Positions 1-9,651 of a stretch of DNA of 55,481 bases are shown here, piece after piece. Each line of letters opens with the position of its first letter. Positions within the stretch are counted from its first letter, which is position 1. The notes beneath the pieces were generated by a model. That model had not been told where the DNA came from. It did not search any database and saw only the letters and a program-made list of their open reading frames with translations. The position numbers and the translations under genes are program-made. The stretch comes from Minwuiaceae bacterium. GTDB lineage: Bacteria; Pseudomonadota; Alphaproteobacteria; Minwuiales; Minwuiaceae. The stretch is taken from contig JANQEE010000021.1 in assembly GCA_028278525.1 (NCBI GenBank), positions 1 through 55,481 of the forward strand. The letters run 5' to 3'.

Positions 1-284
1 AACCAAAAACACTCTAATGCGCAGACGAACGTAAAACCAAAAACGACACAAACCGCCGCCCGCGCATCCCTTCCAATTACAACAATGTCAAAGAACAAAA
101 TTTCGGCCCGGTCCAACGCGGTCCCGAGCCAAGGCAGCGGCTTATACGACCGCCCCGAAATCAAGTCAACGATCTTTTTACAGTTTCCTTACACGGCGCG
201 AACAATCGAAATCGACCGATGGGAAAATGCCACACAGCGCCGGCGCGAAACCGGCAACCCTTTGAATTGCCACATTCTTTATCC

Positions 285-313
285 TTGACAGCCGGAATCG
301 CCATCTGCATGGT
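285..313 (+). promoter_or_regulatory. Possible sigma-70 promoter for the M23 peptidase gene
   Basis: TTGACA at 285-290 matches the -35 consensus exactly. The -10 candidate (CATGGT-like, about 308-313) is poor, so only the -35 half is persuasive. It would give a leader of roughly 110 bases that contains the 346-370 inverted repeat. Confidence 0.25.
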
Positions 314-345
314 TCAGCCAACGTTAACCAAATCTTTTAACCGTT

Positions 346-370
346 TTCAGATAGCTTAGCGTTATCTGAA
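346..370. repeat. Inverted repeat in the leader of the M23 peptidase gene
   Basis: TTCAGATA (346-353) and TATCTGAA (363-370) are perfect 8-base complements separated by 9 bases. This could be an operator or an RNA hairpin in the 5' leader. There is no T-run directly after it, so a terminator is unlikely. Confidence 0.45.
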
Positions 371-429
371 GACAGTGTTCTTTTGCACCCCATCATCAAG
401 TCCTCTGGTAACCAGTCAATCACCCCAAC

Positions 430-1905
430 ATGCTGTTCAATCAACGCCCTTCCTTCAATCCGGCGCACATAACACTGGGCGGTGTCGTATGCGCCTCCCT
501 GCTGAGCCTCGCCGCTTTTATCCTGACCGGACCGACCGCCGAGAGCCGGCCCGCGCCGGCCGATACGGTTGCCGCCCAGGACAGCCAGGCCGCCGAAACG
601 CCGCGCGCAGAGAGCCCGCCGCCGGCCGCCGTTGAGCCGGCCGCGACGGAAGTCGCCAAGGCCGAGCCCAAGAAAGAAGAGCTGGAAGCCAAGGCCGGCT
701 GGTCCTGGCTGACCCGGGTCGCCAGAGCCAACGTGCCGGACGAGCCGACGGCCGAGCTGCCGACGGTGGCCGCGCCATCGCCGATGCAGCACACGGTCAC
801 CGTCCGGTCCGGCGACACGCTGATGGAGGTTCTGACCGGCGCCGGCATCCCCCGGAAAGACGGCCACCAGGCGGTCACGGCGCTGACCGAGGTTTTCGAT
901 CCGCGGGACCTGCAGGTCGGCCAGGAAATCACGCTTGAATTCGAAGGCGATGCCGACGGCATGGCCGGTCGGCTGATGTCCGTCAACCTGAGGGAAAGCG
1001 TGGACCGCGACGTCGGCGCGACGCGCAACGCCGAGGGCGCCTTCGACCCGCTGGAGGTGGTTCGCGAATTCAAGCTGAACCCGGTGCGCGCCGGCGGCGT
1101 GATCGCGGATTCGCTCTACGTCTCCGCCAAACGCGCGGCGGTTCCCGACCGAATCATTCTGGATCTGATCCGGATGCTGAGCTTCAGCGTCGACTTCCAG
1201 CGGGAAATCCAGCCTGGCGACCGGTTCGAGGTCACCTTCGAACGCTACTTCGACGACGAAGGCCGGGCGGTCAAGGAAGGCCAGATCCTGGCCGCGTCGC
1301 TGACCCAGAAGGACGAGACCACGACCTATTACCTGTACGAGCCGAAGGACGACGGCATCGCCGACTATTTCGACGAGAAAGGCCGCAGCGTGAAAAAGAC
1401 GCTGATGCGCACACCGGTCGACGGCGCCCGCCTGACCTCGCGCTTCGGCAAACGGCGCCATCCGATCCTGGGCTACACCCGGATGCACCGCGGCGTCGAC
1501 TTCGGCGCGCCGACCGGCACCCCGATCATGGCGGCCGGCGACGGCGTGATCGAGAAAGCCGGCTGGCACGGCGGCTACGGCCGTTACGTGCGGATCCGCC
1601 ACAACGGCACCTACAAGACCGCCTACGCCCACATGCGCCGGATCAAGCGCGGCATCAAACCCGGCAAGCGGGTCAAGCAGGGCCAGATCATCGGTTATGT
1701 GGGATCGTCGGGCCGGTCGACCGGACCGCATCTGCACTACGAAGTGATCGTCAACGGCCGGCAGGCCAATCCGCTGGCGGTCAAGCTGCCGACCGGCCGG
1801 CGCCTGAAAGGCAAGGAGCTGGCGCGCTTCCAGGAACAGCTCGGCGTGCTGAAGGAGCAGATCGCCGCCATCCCCGTACAGACAGAGGTCGCCAGCGCGG
1901 AATAG
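430..1905 (+). CDS. M23 family murein endopeptidase with LysM-like domain
   Basis: A 491-residue membrane-anchored peptidoglycan hydrolase, predicted to act in the periplasm by cutting peptide cross-links during wall growth or division. A hydrophobic segment at about residues 13-33 is a signal anchor. A Pro/Ala/Glu-rich linker follows to about 118, then a LysM/OapA-like region (about 119-171). The C-terminal LytM domain (about 330-455) has the zinc ligands of the family, H353-x3-D357 and the HLH at 434-436, with H401 as the other catalytic histidine, so it looks active. It resembles the MepM/NlpD class in layout. The gene stands alone and ends at a strong hairpin shared with convergent clpB. 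The substrate bond is inferred from the family. Confidence 0.88.
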   Translation: MLFNQRPSFNPAHITLGGVVCASLLSLAAFILTGPTAESRPAPADTVAAQDSQAAETPRAESPPPAAVEPAATEVAKAEPKKEELEAKAGWSWLTRVARANVPDEPTAELPTVAAPSPMQHTVTVRSGDTLMEVLTGAGIPRKDGHQAVTALTEVFDPRDLQVGQEITLEFEGDADGMAGRLMSVNLRESVDRDVGATRNAEGAFDPLEVVREFKLNPVRAGGVIADSLYVSAKRAAVPDRIILDLIRMLSFSVDFQREIQPGDRFEVTFERYFDDEGRAVKEGQILAASLTQKDETTTYYLYEPKDDGIADYFDEKGRSVKKTLMRTPVDGARLTSRFGKRRHPILGYTRMHRGVDFGAPTGTPIMAAGDGVIEKAGWHGGYGRYVRIRHNGTYKTAYAHMRRIKRGIKPGKRVKQGQIIGYVGSSGRSTGPHLHYEVIVNGRQANPLAVKLPTGRRLKGKELARFQEQLGVLKEQIAAIPVQTEVASAE

Positions 1906-1958
1906 AGCGCGGCACCGGAAAACAGAGCAGCCCTTAACTTCGGCCGCTCTGGCAAAAG

Positions 1959-1991
1959 AAGAGCCGGCCAAAAGGCCGGCTCTTTGTTTTT
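1959..1991. terminator. Intrinsic terminator between the M23 peptidase gene and clpB
   Basis: An 11-bp GC-rich stem (AAGAGCCGGCC at 1959-1969 with GGCCGGCTCTT at 1974-1984) closes on an AAAA loop and is followed on the plus strand by TGTTTTT. The upstream side is AAAAG, so on the minus strand it also carries a short T-run. It probably terminates both convergent genes. Confidence 0.9.
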
Positions 1992-2010
1992 GCCGTCGGG
2001 ACGGCCGGGG

Positions 2011-4602
2011 TCAGGCGGCTTCCACCAACCGGTCGTTGATCAGCAGACCGCCCTCGCCGGCCGAGACCTGCACCGTATCGCCATCGGCGACCGCGCCTTC
2101 CAGGATGAGAGTCGCCAAAGGGTTCTGCAGGCTTCTCTGGATTACCCTTTTCAGCGGCCGTGCGCCGTAGACCGGATCGTAGCCCGCGTTGGCCAGCCAG
2201 GTGCTGGCGCTTGCATCGAGAGCCAGTGTGATCTTGCGCTCGCTCAACAATTCCTCCAGACGCGCCAGCTGTATGCCGACGATACCGCCCATATGCTCGC
2301 GGCTGAGCCGGTGGAACAGAATGATCTCGTCCAGCCGGTTGAGGAATTCGGGCCTGAAATGGCTGCGGACGACATCCATCACAGGCTCGCGCGCCTGATC
2401 GGCATCCGCGCCCTCGCCGAGCGCGGCAAGCAGTTCCGAGCCGAGGTTCGAGGTCATGATGATGAGCGTATTGCGGAAATCCACCGTCCGGCCCTGGCCG
2501 TCCGTCAGACGCCCGTCGTCGAGCACCTGCAACAGCACGTTGAAGACGTCCGGGTGCGCCTTCTCGACTTCGTCGAACAGCACCACCTGATAGGGCCGGC
2601 GCCGGACCGCCTCGGTCAACGCGCCGCCTTCTTCGTATCCGACATAGCCGGGCGGCGCACCGATCAGCCGGGAGACGGCATGCTTTTCCATATATTCCGA
2701 CATGTCGATGCGGACCATGGCCTGGTCGTCGTCGAACAGGAATTCGGCCAGCGCCTTGGTCAACTCCGTCTTGCCGACGCCGGTCGGCCCGAGGAACAGG
2801 AACGAACCGATCGGCCGCGCCTGGTCCTGCAGGCCGGCACGGGCGCGCCGGACGGCGTTGGAGACGGCGTTGATCGCCTCCTCCTGGCCGATCACACGGG
2901 CGCCGAGACGGGTCTCCATTTCCAGCAGCTTTTCACGCTCGCCGGCGAGCATCTTGTCGACGGGAATGCCGGTCCAGCGCGACACCACGGTCGCGATATC
3001 CTCGGCCGTCACCGCCTCGCGGACGTTGGCCGGCGCGCAAACGCCTTCCGCCTCCGCCAGGCGTTGCTCCAGGTCCGGGATGACGCCGTAGGCCATTTCT
3101 CCGGCCTTGGCCAGGTCGCCGCTACGCTTGGCGTTCTCCACCTCGACCCTGGCGTGGTCGAGCTGTTCCTTGATGTGCTGCGCCTCGCTCAGCTTGTCCT
3201 TGGCCGCCTGCCAGTCGGCGGTGAGCCCGGCCGATTTCTCCTCGAGATCGGCGAGCTCTGTCTCCAGCTTGCCGAGCCGGTCCTTCGACGCGGCGTCGTC
3301 TTCCTTCTTCAGCGCCTCGCGCTCGATCTTAAGCTGGATGATGCGGCGGTCCAGCTCGTCGATCTCCTCCGGCTTGGAATCGACTTCCATGCGGATCCGC
3401 GACGCCGCCTCGTCCATCAGGTCGATGGCCTTGTCCGGCAGAAAGCGGTCGCTGATGTAGCGGTTGGAAAGCGTCGCCGCGGCGACGATGGCGCCGTCGG
3501 TAATCCGGACGCCGTGATGCATCTCGTATTTTTCCTTGAGGCCGCGCAGGATGGAGATCGCGTCCTCCGCCGTCGGCTCGGAGACGAACACCGACTGAAA
3601 CCGCCGCGCCAGCGCCGCGTCCTTTTCGATATGCTTACGGTATTCGTCCAACGTGGTGGCGCCGACGCAATGCAGCTCGCCCCGCGCCAGAGCCGGTTTC
3701 AGCAGGTTGGACGCGTCCATCGCGCCTTCCGCCTTGCCGGCGCCAACCAGGGTGTGCAGTTCGTCGATGAACAGGACGACCTCGCCCTCGGCCGCGGTCA
3801 CTTCCTCCAGCACCGCCTTCATGCGCTCTTCGAACTCGCCGCGGAACTTCGCGCCGGCGATCATGGCGCCGAGGTCCAGCGCCATCAGCCGCTTCTGCTT
3901 CAGGCTTTCCGGCACGTCGCCGTTGACGATGCGAAGCGCCAGGCCTTCGATGATCGCGGTCTTGCCGACGCCCGGCTCGCCGATCAGCACCGGGTTGTTC
4001 TTGGTCCGGCGCGACAGCACCTGGATGGTGCGGCGGATTTCCTCGTCGCGGCCGATCACCGGGTCCAGCTTGCCTTCCCGCGCGGCCTCCGTCAGGTCGC
4101 GGGCATAGCGATTGAGCGCATCGTAAGAGTCTTCCGCGCTGGCGCTGTCGGCGGTACGGCCTTTGCGCAGCGCGTTGATCGCGGCGTTCAGCGCCTGCGG
4201 CACGATGCCGGCGTCCTTCAGCGCCTTCGCCGCCGGGGTGTGGGTCGCCATGGTCAGGGCCAGCAGAAGCCGTTCCGCCGTGACGAACTTGTCGCCGGCC
4301 TTGTCGGCGATTTTCTCCGCACTTTCGAAGACGCGGGCGGTTTCAGGTTTCAGGTGCAACTGTCCGGCGCCGGAGCCTTCGACCTTCGGCAGCTTGCCGA
4401 GCGCCGCCTCCGTCGCCTGCAACGCCTGCTCCGGCCGGCCGCCGGCCGCGCGGATCAGATTGGCCGCAAGGCCTTCTTCGTCGTCGAGTAGAATTTTAAG
4501 AAGATGTTCCGGGCAGAACTGCTGATGGCCGGATCTGAGCGCCAATCCCTGCGCCGATTGAACGAAACCGCGGGCGCGTTCCGTGTAACGGTCGAAATTC
4601 AT
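2011..4602 (-). CDS. clpB: ATP-dependent chaperone ClpB
   Basis: A full-length (863-residue) Hsp100 disaggregase that works with DnaK to rescue aggregated proteins in the cytoplasm. The N-terminal Clp repeat domain covers about 1-145. The first AAA module has Walker A GEPGVGKT at 208-215. The charged middle coiled-coil domain spans about 410-525. The second AAA module has Walker A GPTGVGKT at 605-612, followed by the C-terminal D2-small domain. The presence of the M domain separates it from ClpA and ClpC. A strong purine-rich ribosome binding site (GAGAGGTGG) lies just before the ATG. The gene is monocistronic, convergent with the M23 peptidase gene. A heat-shock-type promoter is possible at 4731-4758. 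Confidence 0.98.
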   Translation of the reverse strand: MNFDRYTERARGFVQSAQGLALRSGHQQFCPEHLLKILLDDEEGLAANLIRAAGGRPEQALQATEAALGKLPKVEGSGAGQLHLKPETARVFESAEKIADKAGDKFVTAERLLLALTMATHTPAAKALKDAGIVPQALNAAINALRKGRTADSASAEDSYDALNRYARDLTEAAREGKLDPVIGRDEEIRRTIQVLSRRTKNNPVLIGEPGVGKTAIIEGLALRIVNGDVPESLKQKRLMALDLGAMIAGAKFRGEFEERMKAVLEEVTAAEGEVVLFIDELHTLVGAGKAEGAMDASNLLKPALARGELHCVGATTLDEYRKHIEKDAALARRFQSVFVSEPTAEDAISILRGLKEKYEMHHGVRITDGAIVAAATLSNRYISDRFLPDKAIDLMDEAASRIRMEVDSKPEEIDELDRRIIQLKIEREALKKEDDAASKDRLGKLETELADLEEKSAGLTADWQAAKDKLSEAQHIKEQLDHARVEVENAKRSGDLAKAGEMAYGVIPDLEQRLAEAEGVCAPANVREAVTAEDIATVVSRWTGIPVDKMLAGEREKLLEMETRLGARVIGQEEAINAVSNAVRRARAGLQDQARPIGSFLFLGPTGVGKTELTKALAEFLFDDDQAMVRIDMSEYMEKHAVSRLIGAPPGYVGYEEGGALTEAVRRRPYQVVLFDEVEKAHPDVFNVLLQVLDDGRLTDGQGRTVDFRNTLIIMTSNLGSELLAALGEGADADQAREPVMDVVRSHFRPEFLNRLDEIILFHRLSREHMGGIVGIQLARLEELLSERKITLALDASASTWLANAGYDPVYGARPLKRVIQRSLQNPLATLILEGAVADGDTVQVSAGEGGLLINDRLVEAA

Positions 4603-4730
4603 AATCCACCTCTCTTAAGCACGTCTTCCGACGCCCCGGTCCGGGCACGCCAAAACGCCTTCTCCAATTTCCGGAAATCGTCATACGATCCCCGGTTCGG
4701 GCCCTTCGAAGAAGCAACCCGCTTACCTTT

Positions 4731-4758
4731 ATTTGGTGTGGCCGCATCGCCACACAAG
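4731..4758 (-). promoter_or_regulatory. Candidate RpoH (heat-shock) promoter for clpB
   Basis: On the minus strand CTTG is followed after 18 bases by CCAAATAAA, which loosely resembles the alphaproteobacterial RpoH pattern (CTTG, then a C-rich AT -10). It overlaps an inverted repeat GTGTGGC-N6-GCCACAC at 4736-4755. clpB is a classic RpoH target, which raises the prior, but the match is partial. Confidence 0.3.
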
Positions 4759-4787
4759 AGGTAGAACATCATAAATTTCAATCCCTT

Positions 4788-4800
4788 GCGAACCGTTCGC
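4788..4800. repeat. Palindrome upstream of the MOSC gene
   Basis: GCGAAC-C-GTTCGC is a perfect inverted repeat, 22 bases before the ATG at 4822, in the divergent clpB/MOSC intergenic region. It may be an operator. No factor can be named. Confidence 0.35.
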
Positions 4801-4821
4801 ACCAGTAGAGCAGGATCGAAC

Positions 4822-5589
4822 ATGACCACGGTAACGGCCATCTATCGCTATCCGGTTAAAGGGTTAAGCGGAGAGAAACTGGACGGGGTGCGCCTCGAGC
4901 CCGGCCGCGAACTGCCAGGCGACCGGGCCTTCGCGATCGCCCATGGGACCGCGCCGTTCGATCCGGCGGACCCCAAACCCCTGGCCAAGAGCCACTTCCT
5001 GATGCTGATGCGAAACGAGCGCATCGCCGGCCTGGAAACCGCCTATGACGACGCAACCGGCATGCTGACGATAGGGCGGAACGGCCGGCAGGTGGCGCGC
5101 GGAAACCTCAATCAGCCGATCGGCCGCAAACTGGTGGAGCAGTTCTTCAAGGATTTCCTGGGCGACGAAGTCCGGGGCATGCCACGGGTCGTCCAAGCCG
5201 CCGGCCACCATTTCGCGGATGTCGACCTGCCGCTGGTCTCTTTGATCAACATGGCGTCGGTGCGCGACCTGGAGCGGGTCGCCCATCGGCCGGTCCATCC
5301 CTTACGCTTTCGCGGCAACATCTATCTGGATGGGGCCAAGCCGTGGCAGGAGTTCGAATGGCTACATCGGGCCATTGCCGTCGGCGACGCGCGATTGAGG
5401 GTGGTCGCGCGCATCGAGCGGTGCGCGGCGACGGACGTCGATCCGGAAACCGCGCTTCGGGACATGTCCATCCCGCGGACCCTGCAGCGCGCCTTCGGGC
5501 ATGTCGATATGGGAATTTACGCGCAGGTGGAGACGTCCGGGTCAATCGCGCCCGGCGATGCCGTCCAATTGCTAAACAGCGGATCCTGA
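4822..5589 (+). CDS. MOSC domain-containing protein (YcbX/mARC type)
   Basis: A 255-residue protein with an N-terminal beta-barrel segment (starting TAIYRYPVKGLSGE) followed by a MOSC domain, the fold that binds sulfurated molybdenum cofactor. The conserved cysteine of the family sits in the RCAATDVDPETA stretch near residue 205. There is no C-terminal ferredoxin domain, unlike longer YcbX proteins. The likely role is a molybdenum-dependent reductase or sulfur-carrier step, inferred from the family only. I chose the ATG at 4822 with AGGA upstream; a TTG at 4786 would add 12 residues that do not look conserved. It is divergent from clpB and convergent with the DUF4167 gene. Confidence 0.85.
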   Translation: MTTVTAIYRYPVKGLSGEKLDGVRLEPGRELPGDRAFAIAHGTAPFDPADPKPLAKSHFLMLMRNERIAGLETAYDDATGMLTIGRNGRQVARGNLNQPIGRKLVEQFFKDFLGDEVRGMPRVVQAAGHHFADVDLPLVSLINMASVRDLERVAHRPVHPLRFRGNIYLDGAKPWQEFEWLHRAIAVGDARLRVVARIERCAATDVDPETALRDMSIPRTLQRAFGHVDMGIYAQVETSGSIAPGDAVQLLNSGS

Positions 5590-5631
5590 CGACCGCGGGC
5601 CGACCCGTGGCGTCAGCGATAACGAGCCCGA

Positions 5632-6051
5632 CTACTCGGCGGCCGGCGCCGGATCTACATCGACGACAGGCTGCTCGGCCTCGGCGGGGTCCGTCGGGAC
5701 CGGCTCCGGCTGCTTTTCCTGCCGCGCCTCACGACGCCGATTGTCGTCCGCCTCAGCAGGCGGCTGATGCCCGTTATGACGTGGCTGTTGCTGCTGTCTC
5801 TGTTCCGCCTGGGCAGCCATGATGCGGTAATAGTGCTCCGCATGCTGCTGGTAGTTTTCAGCGGAAACGTGATCGCCGTTTGCACTGGCATCACGCGCGA
5901 GTGCGCAATATTTCTCGTAAACCTGGGAAGCGGTCCCACGGATCTTGGTGTCGGGACCATTACTTTCGAAGTTGCGATTGGGTCCGCCGCCCTGAGGCCG
6001 ACGGTTGCCACTATTGCGACCACGCGCACGCTTGTTGTTGACTGGTCTCAT
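5632..6051 (-). CDS. DUF4167 domain-containing protein
   Basis: A 139-residue, very hydrophilic protein. The N-terminus is basic and Arg/Asn/Gly-rich (MRPVNNKRARGRNSGNRR), typical of nucleic-acid contact. The central DUF4167 motif reads KIRGTASQVYEKYCALARDA, followed by HAEHYYRIMAAQAEQR and an acidic, Gln- and Pro-rich tail. The family is nearly confined to Alphaproteobacteria and usually sits right after prfA-prmC, as here. Its function is not known to me. The arrangement and charge suggest a ribosome- or RNA-associated protein, which is inference. A 322-base gap separates it from prmC, so it probably has its own promoter. Confidence 0.88.
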   Translation of the reverse strand: MRPVNNKRARGRNSGNRRPQGGGPNRNFESNGPDTKIRGTASQVYEKYCALARDASANGDHVSAENYQQHAEHYYRIMAAQAEQRQQQQPRHNGHQPPAEADDNRRREARQEKQPEPVPTDPAEAEQPVVDVDPAPAAE

Positions 6052-6373
6052 ATCAAGGTCATTTTCTGCTTTGCTTCTCGCTTCGCCGCTGTCGCGCCCC
6101 TCGACCTTCCTTGACGGACGGCCTCGAATTTTTGCAATGGCCCATCGGCCGTGGCGACAGTGCGGACTTTTTCAAAAGCGATGGATTGTGATCGCGGCCC
6201 CTAACGGACACAGTCTAACGCTGCAATCACCCGAGCAACCTAGTCCGCGACACGACTCTTTCCAACCTTTTTTTTAGCTTGACAGGGTTAATTTTCCGTT
6301 GCCCGTGCCGTCCTGGCTACGCATCTCCAGTTGTAGTTCTTTCTGTTTTCCCAGAAGCGGCGACGACGCTTAA
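6052..6373. other. Intergenic region between prmC and the DUF4167 gene
   Basis: A 322-base gap with more A and T than its surroundings. On the minus strand a run of eight A residues follows CTGTCAAGCT near 6270. I find no open frame with a plausible product and no clear hairpin plus T-run. It should contain the DUF4167 promoter, but no hexamer pair stands out. Confidence 0.5.
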
Positions 6374-7231
6374 TCAAGCAAGCGACGCAACCACACAACG
6401 ATCGACGCCGGCCAAGTCGCGATGCACGGCTGTCACGCGCATCCCGCCCGACACCAGGATGCCGGCGACAGCCTTGGCCTGATCGAAACCAACCTCCAAA
6501 ACGGCATGCCCATCGGCCGTCAGCAACCGGCGTAGTTCCGGCGCCAACGACCGGTAGGCATCCAAACCGTCCTGTCCGCCATCCAGCGCATCGCGCGGTT
6601 CGTGACGCGCGACTTCCGGGGCAAGCCCGGCCAGATCCGCCGACCGTATGTAGGGCGGATTGGAGACGATCAGGTCGAACCGGCCGTCGAGCGCCGCCGT
6701 CCAGTCGCCACGGACGAAACACGCGCGGCCGTCCAGCCCCGTCCGACCGGCGTTCGCCCGCGCAACGGCAACGGCGGCCCTGCCGGCATCGACGCCAACA
6801 CCGTGCGCCTCCGGCAGCTCGGCCAGCAGAGCCAGCAACAGGCAACCGGAGCCGGTGCCGATATCCAACAGCCGCAGCGGACGTTGCCGGTCGGCGATGG
6901 AGGCCAGAGCCGCCTCCACCACCGTCTCGCTGTCCGGCCTGGGATCGAGAACGCCCGGGCCGACGGCGAGATCGAGGCTCCAGAATTCGCGCCGGCCGGT
7001 TATGTAGGCCAACGGCTCCCGGTCGGCCCGACGCGCCACGAGCGCACGATACCGGTCGCGACGGTCGGCGGCCACGGGCTGCTCCGACCTGCCGACAATC
7101 GTTTCGATGCCGCATCCCAGGACGTAGCACAGCAGCAACCGCGCATCCTGCCGCGCATTGGCGACGCCGGCGGCGCGAAGTACCGCCGCGCCATCGGCCA
7201 ACGCCTCCGCACAGGTCACCGACCGCGGCAT
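6374..7231 (-). CDS. prmC: Peptide chain release factor N5-glutamine methyltransferase PrmC
   Basis: A 285-residue SAM methyltransferase that methylates the glutamine of the GGQ loop in release factors RF1 and RF2. The N-terminal helical domain carries the conserved REPLAYITGRREFW stretch (71-84), the SAM-binding loop DIGTGSG is at 123-129, and the catalytic NPPY is at 191-194. Length and motifs match the family. It starts three bases after the prfA stop codon, so the enzyme and its substrate are translationally linked. The last residues (ASLA) end at a TAA. Confidence 0.96.
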   Translation of the reverse strand: MPRSVTCAEALADGAAVLRAAGVANARQDARLLLCYVLGCGIETIVGRSEQPVAADRRDRYRALVARRADREPLAYITGRREFWSLDLAVGPGVLDPRPDSETVVEAALASIADRQRPLRLLDIGTGSGCLLLALLAELPEAHGVGVDAGRAAVAVARANAGRTGLDGRACFVRGDWTAALDGRFDLIVSNPPYIRSADLAGLAPEVARHEPRDALDGGQDGLDAYRSLAPELRRLLTADGHAVLEVGFDQAKAVAGILVSGGMRVTAVHRDLAGVDRCVVASLA

Positions 7232-7234
7232 CGG

Positions 7235-8323
7235 TCAGACCCCGACGGCATTGACGTCGGCGAGATGCCGCGCCTGGTCGTCGGCAATCAGGGCTTCTAT
7301 CACCTCGTCAAGGCCTTCCCCGGTCAACACCTGCTCCAGCTTGTGCAGCGTCAGGCCGATGCGATGGTCGGTAACCCGGCCTTGGGGAAAGTTGTAGGTG
7401 CGAATCCGCTCCGACCGATCGCCGGAACCGACCTGGCCACGCCGGTCGGCCGCACGCTCCGCTTCCCGCTTGTGGCGTTCGGCCTCGTAGAGCCGGGCGC
7501 GCAGCACCTTCATCGCCTTGGCCCTGTTCTTGTGCTGCGATTTCTCGTCTTGCTGCGTCACCACGATACCGGTCGGCAGGTGCGTGATACGCACGGCGCT
7601 GTCGGTCGTGTTGACCGACTGCCCGCCGGGGCCGGACGAACGGTAGACGTCGACCCGCAGATCCTTCTCTTCGACGTCGATATCGACATCCTCCGCCTCC
7701 GGCAGAACGGCGACGGTGGCGGCGGAGGTGTGGATTCGGCCGCCCGACTCGGTCACCGGAACCCGCTGCACCCGGTGCACCCCGGATTCGAACTTGAGTC
7801 GGGCGAACACGCCGGCGCCGGTGATCTCGGCAACCGCTTCCTTCAGCCCGCCAAGGTCGGTCTCGCTCAAGGTCATTATGCCGAAGCGCCAGCCGCGCAG
7901 CTCCGCGTAGCGCTGATACATACGCAGCAGCTCCGAGGCGAACAAAGCCGCTTCCTCGCCGCCGGTTCCGGCACGGATTTCCAGGATCGCGTTCTTGGCG
8001 TCGGCCTCGTCCTTCGGCAGCAAAAGCAGCATCACGCTCCGCTCCAGCGCCGGCTGGCGAACCTTCAGGTCCTCGAATTCAGCCTCGGCAAGCTCCCGCA
8101 TTTCCGGGTCGCCGTCCGGGTCCGCAATCATTTCGGCCAGATCCGCCATTTCCTGCTGCAGCCCGGTCAATTCGGTCACAGCCTTTACCACCGGCGTCAG
8201 CTCCGCATATTCCTTGGACATGCGCACGAAATCGTCCGGCGAGGTGTTGTCCTGCCGTGCCATGGCGGCTTCGAGCTCCTGATAGCGCTCGGTGACACGA
8301 TTTAGTTTTTCATGCGGAATCAG
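7235..8323 (-). CDS. prfA: Peptide chain release factor 1 (RF1), probable CUG start
   Basis: RF1 recognises UAA and UAG stop codons and triggers peptide release. The product has the PVT anticodon-like motif (in [15 protein letters not shown]) and the catalytic GGQ loop ([17 protein letters not shown]). The first ATG is at 8263, which gives only 342 residues and cuts off the first helix. Reading upstream in the same frame gives [19 protein letters not shown], which aligns with the start of other RF1 proteins (MIP starts are common). No ATG, GTG or TTG is available there. CTG (8321-8323) or ATT (8318-8320) lies 5-9 bases after a GGAGAAG ribosome binding site. The CTG start gives 362 residues, the usual length. 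Gene order is ispG, prfA, prmC on one strand. Confidence 0.93.
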   Translation of the reverse strand: MIPHEKLNRVTERYQELEAAMARQDNTSPDDFVRMSKEYAELTPVVKAVTELTGLQQEMADLAEMIADPDGDPEMRELAEAEFEDLKVRQPALERSVMLLLLPKDEADAKNAILEIRAGTGGEEAALFASELLRMYQRYAELRGWRFGIMTLSETDLGGLKEAVAEITGAGVFARLKFESGVHRVQRVPVTESGGRIHTSAATVAVLPEAEDVDIDVEEKDLRVDVYRSSGPGGQSVNTTDSAVRITHLPTGIVVTQQDEKSQHKNRAKAMKVLRARLYEAERHKREAERAADRRGQVGSGDRSERIRTYNFPQGRVTDHRIGLTLHKLEQVLTGEGLDEVIEALIADDQARHLADVNAVGV

Positions 8324-8352
8324 TGGTCTTCTCCGGCACGCGGCATGGATCG

Positions 8353-8370
8353 GGGCCCCGCAGCGGGCCC
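8353..8370. repeat. GC-rich hairpin between ispG and prfA
   Basis: GGGCCC (8353-8358) and GGGCCC (8365-8370) pair around CGCAGC. It follows ispG and lies about 30 bases before the prfA start. No T-run follows, so it may slow polymerase, protect mRNA ends or do nothing. Confidence 0.35.
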
Positions 8371-8391
8371 AGGCCTAATCGATAATATCAG

Positions 8392-9519
8392 CTAAGACGC
8401 TTTAGCCAGATCTTCCGCGGCGCGCTCTGCCTCAAGCTCCGCCGCCTTGGCCTCGACCAGTTCGACGATGTGATCGACCAGACGCTCGTCGTCGATCTTA
8501 TGGTCGGTGACGCCGTTCAGGTAGACCATGTGGTTGCCCTTGCCGCCGCCGGTAAGGCCGATATCGGTCTCGCGCGCCTCGCCCGGGCCGTTCACCACAC
8601 AGCCGATGATCGACAATGTCAGGGGGGTTTGAATGTGGGCCAGCCGCTGTTCCAGGGTCTCGACCGTCTTGATCACGGGAAATGCCTGACGGGCACAGGA
8701 CGGGCAGGAAACAATGCTGACGCCGCGATGGCGCAGGCCGAGCGTCTTGAGGATCTCATAGCCGACACGGACCTCTTCCACCGGATCCGCCGACAGCGAG
8801 ATGCGAATGGTATCGCCGATCCCCGACCACAGCAGCATGCCGATACCGACCGACGACTTGACGGTGCCGCCGACCGCACCGCCCGCTTCGGTGATGCCCA
8901 GATGCAGGGGATAGTCGCAGGCATCCGCCAGGCCCTGATAGGCGGCGACCGCCAGGAAGACGTCGGACGCTTTGACGCTGATCTTGAAGTCGAAGAAATC
9001 GTTCTCTTCCAGCACCCGGGCGTGGTTCAACGCGCTCTCGACCATCGCTTCGGGGCAGGGCTCGCCGTACTTCTCCAGAAGTTCCCGCTCCAGACTGCCG
9101 GCATTGACGCCAATCCGCATCGAGCAGCCGTGGTCGCGCGCGGCTTTGACCACTTCGCGCACCCGGTCCATCGACCCGATGTTGCCGGGATTGATGCGCA
9201 GGCAGGAAGCGCCGGCTGCGGCCGCTTCTATGGCGCGCTGATAGTGGAAATGGATGTCGGCGACGATCGGCACGTTGGTCCGCGCCACGATCTGGCGGAG
9301 CGCCTCTGTCGCCTCCACATCCGGACAGGAGATCCGAACGATGTCGGCGCCGGCCTCTTCAAGGGCGAGCACCTGGGCTACCGTCGCCTCCACATCGCCG
9401 GTGACGGTGTTGGTCATCGACTGCACCGAGATCGGCGCGTCGCCGCCGACGGGAACGTCGCCGACATGAATCTGCCGAGACTTTCGGCGAATGATGTCCC
9501 GATAGGGTCGAACGCTCAT
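8392..9519 (-). CDS. ispG: 4-hydroxy-3-methylbut-2-en-1-yl diphosphate synthase (IspG/GcpE)
   Basis: Converts methylerythritol cyclodiphosphate to HMBPP, the penultimate step of the MEP isoprenoid pathway, using a [4Fe-4S] cluster. The 375-residue sequence has the N-terminal TIM-barrel stretches ([29 protein letters not shown]). The C-terminal cluster domain has C272, C275 and C307, with E314 in [10 protein letters not shown] as the fourth ligand. No insert domain is present, as usual for Proteobacteria. It heads the ispG-prfA-prmC direction of transcription and starts with ATG at 9519. Confidence 0.97.
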   Translation of the reverse strand: MSVRPYRDIIRRKSRQIHVGDVPVGGDAPISVQSMTNTVTGDVEATVAQVLALEEAGADIVRISCPDVEATEALRQIVARTNVPIVADIHFHYQRAIEAAAAGASCLRINPGNIGSMDRVREVVKAARDHGCSMRIGVNAGSLERELLEKYGEPCPEAMVESALNHARVLEENDFFDFKISVKASDVFLAVAAYQGLADACDYPLHLGITEAGGAVGGTVKSSVGIGMLLWSGIGDTIRISLSADPVEEVRVGYEILKTLGLRHRGVSIVSCPSCARQAFPVIKTVETLEQRLAHIQTPLTLSIIGCVVNGPGEARETDIGLTGGGKGNHMVYLNGVTDHKIDDERLVDHIVELVEAKAAELEAERAAEDLAKAS

Positions 9520-9651
9520 GATCTGTCCTGGAGTGCTGTCCGCGAGCTTTGCGAGTATATCGCAGTTTCCGGCGACTTCGATCTTAACATGACGGGTTCG
9601 GCAGCGAAGTCAAGATCGTCCGGGCAAGCGCCGCACGGCGCTTGCGTCCCG

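Larger units (their letters stand above)
1..429. other. Intergenic region upstream of the M23 peptidase gene
   Basis: This leading stretch is visibly less GC-rich than the coding DNA. I see no credible gene: a 67-codon frame at 85-288 has no recognisable domain and no convincing ribosome binding site. It holds a good -35 hexamer (TTGACA, 285-290) with only a weak -10 about 16-17 bases later, and an inverted repeat at 346-370. The gene to the left lies outside the window. Confidence 0.6.

Noticed and set aside
85..288. 67-codon plus-strand frame before the M23 gene
   Set aside because: No ribosome binding site, no recognisable domain and mixed composition. Chance frame in a low-GC gap.
337..1971. 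Minus-strand frame of 544 codons opposite the M23 peptidase gene
   Set aside because: Antisense shadow. The plus-strand frame has a signal anchor and zinc motifs; this one has no domain.
1984..4491. Plus-strand frame of 835 codons opposite clpB
   Set aside because: It lies antisense to a fully conserved clpB. The composition (His-, Gln-, Arg- and Asp-rich without hydrophobic core) is typical of frames created by GC-rich codon bias on the opposite strand.
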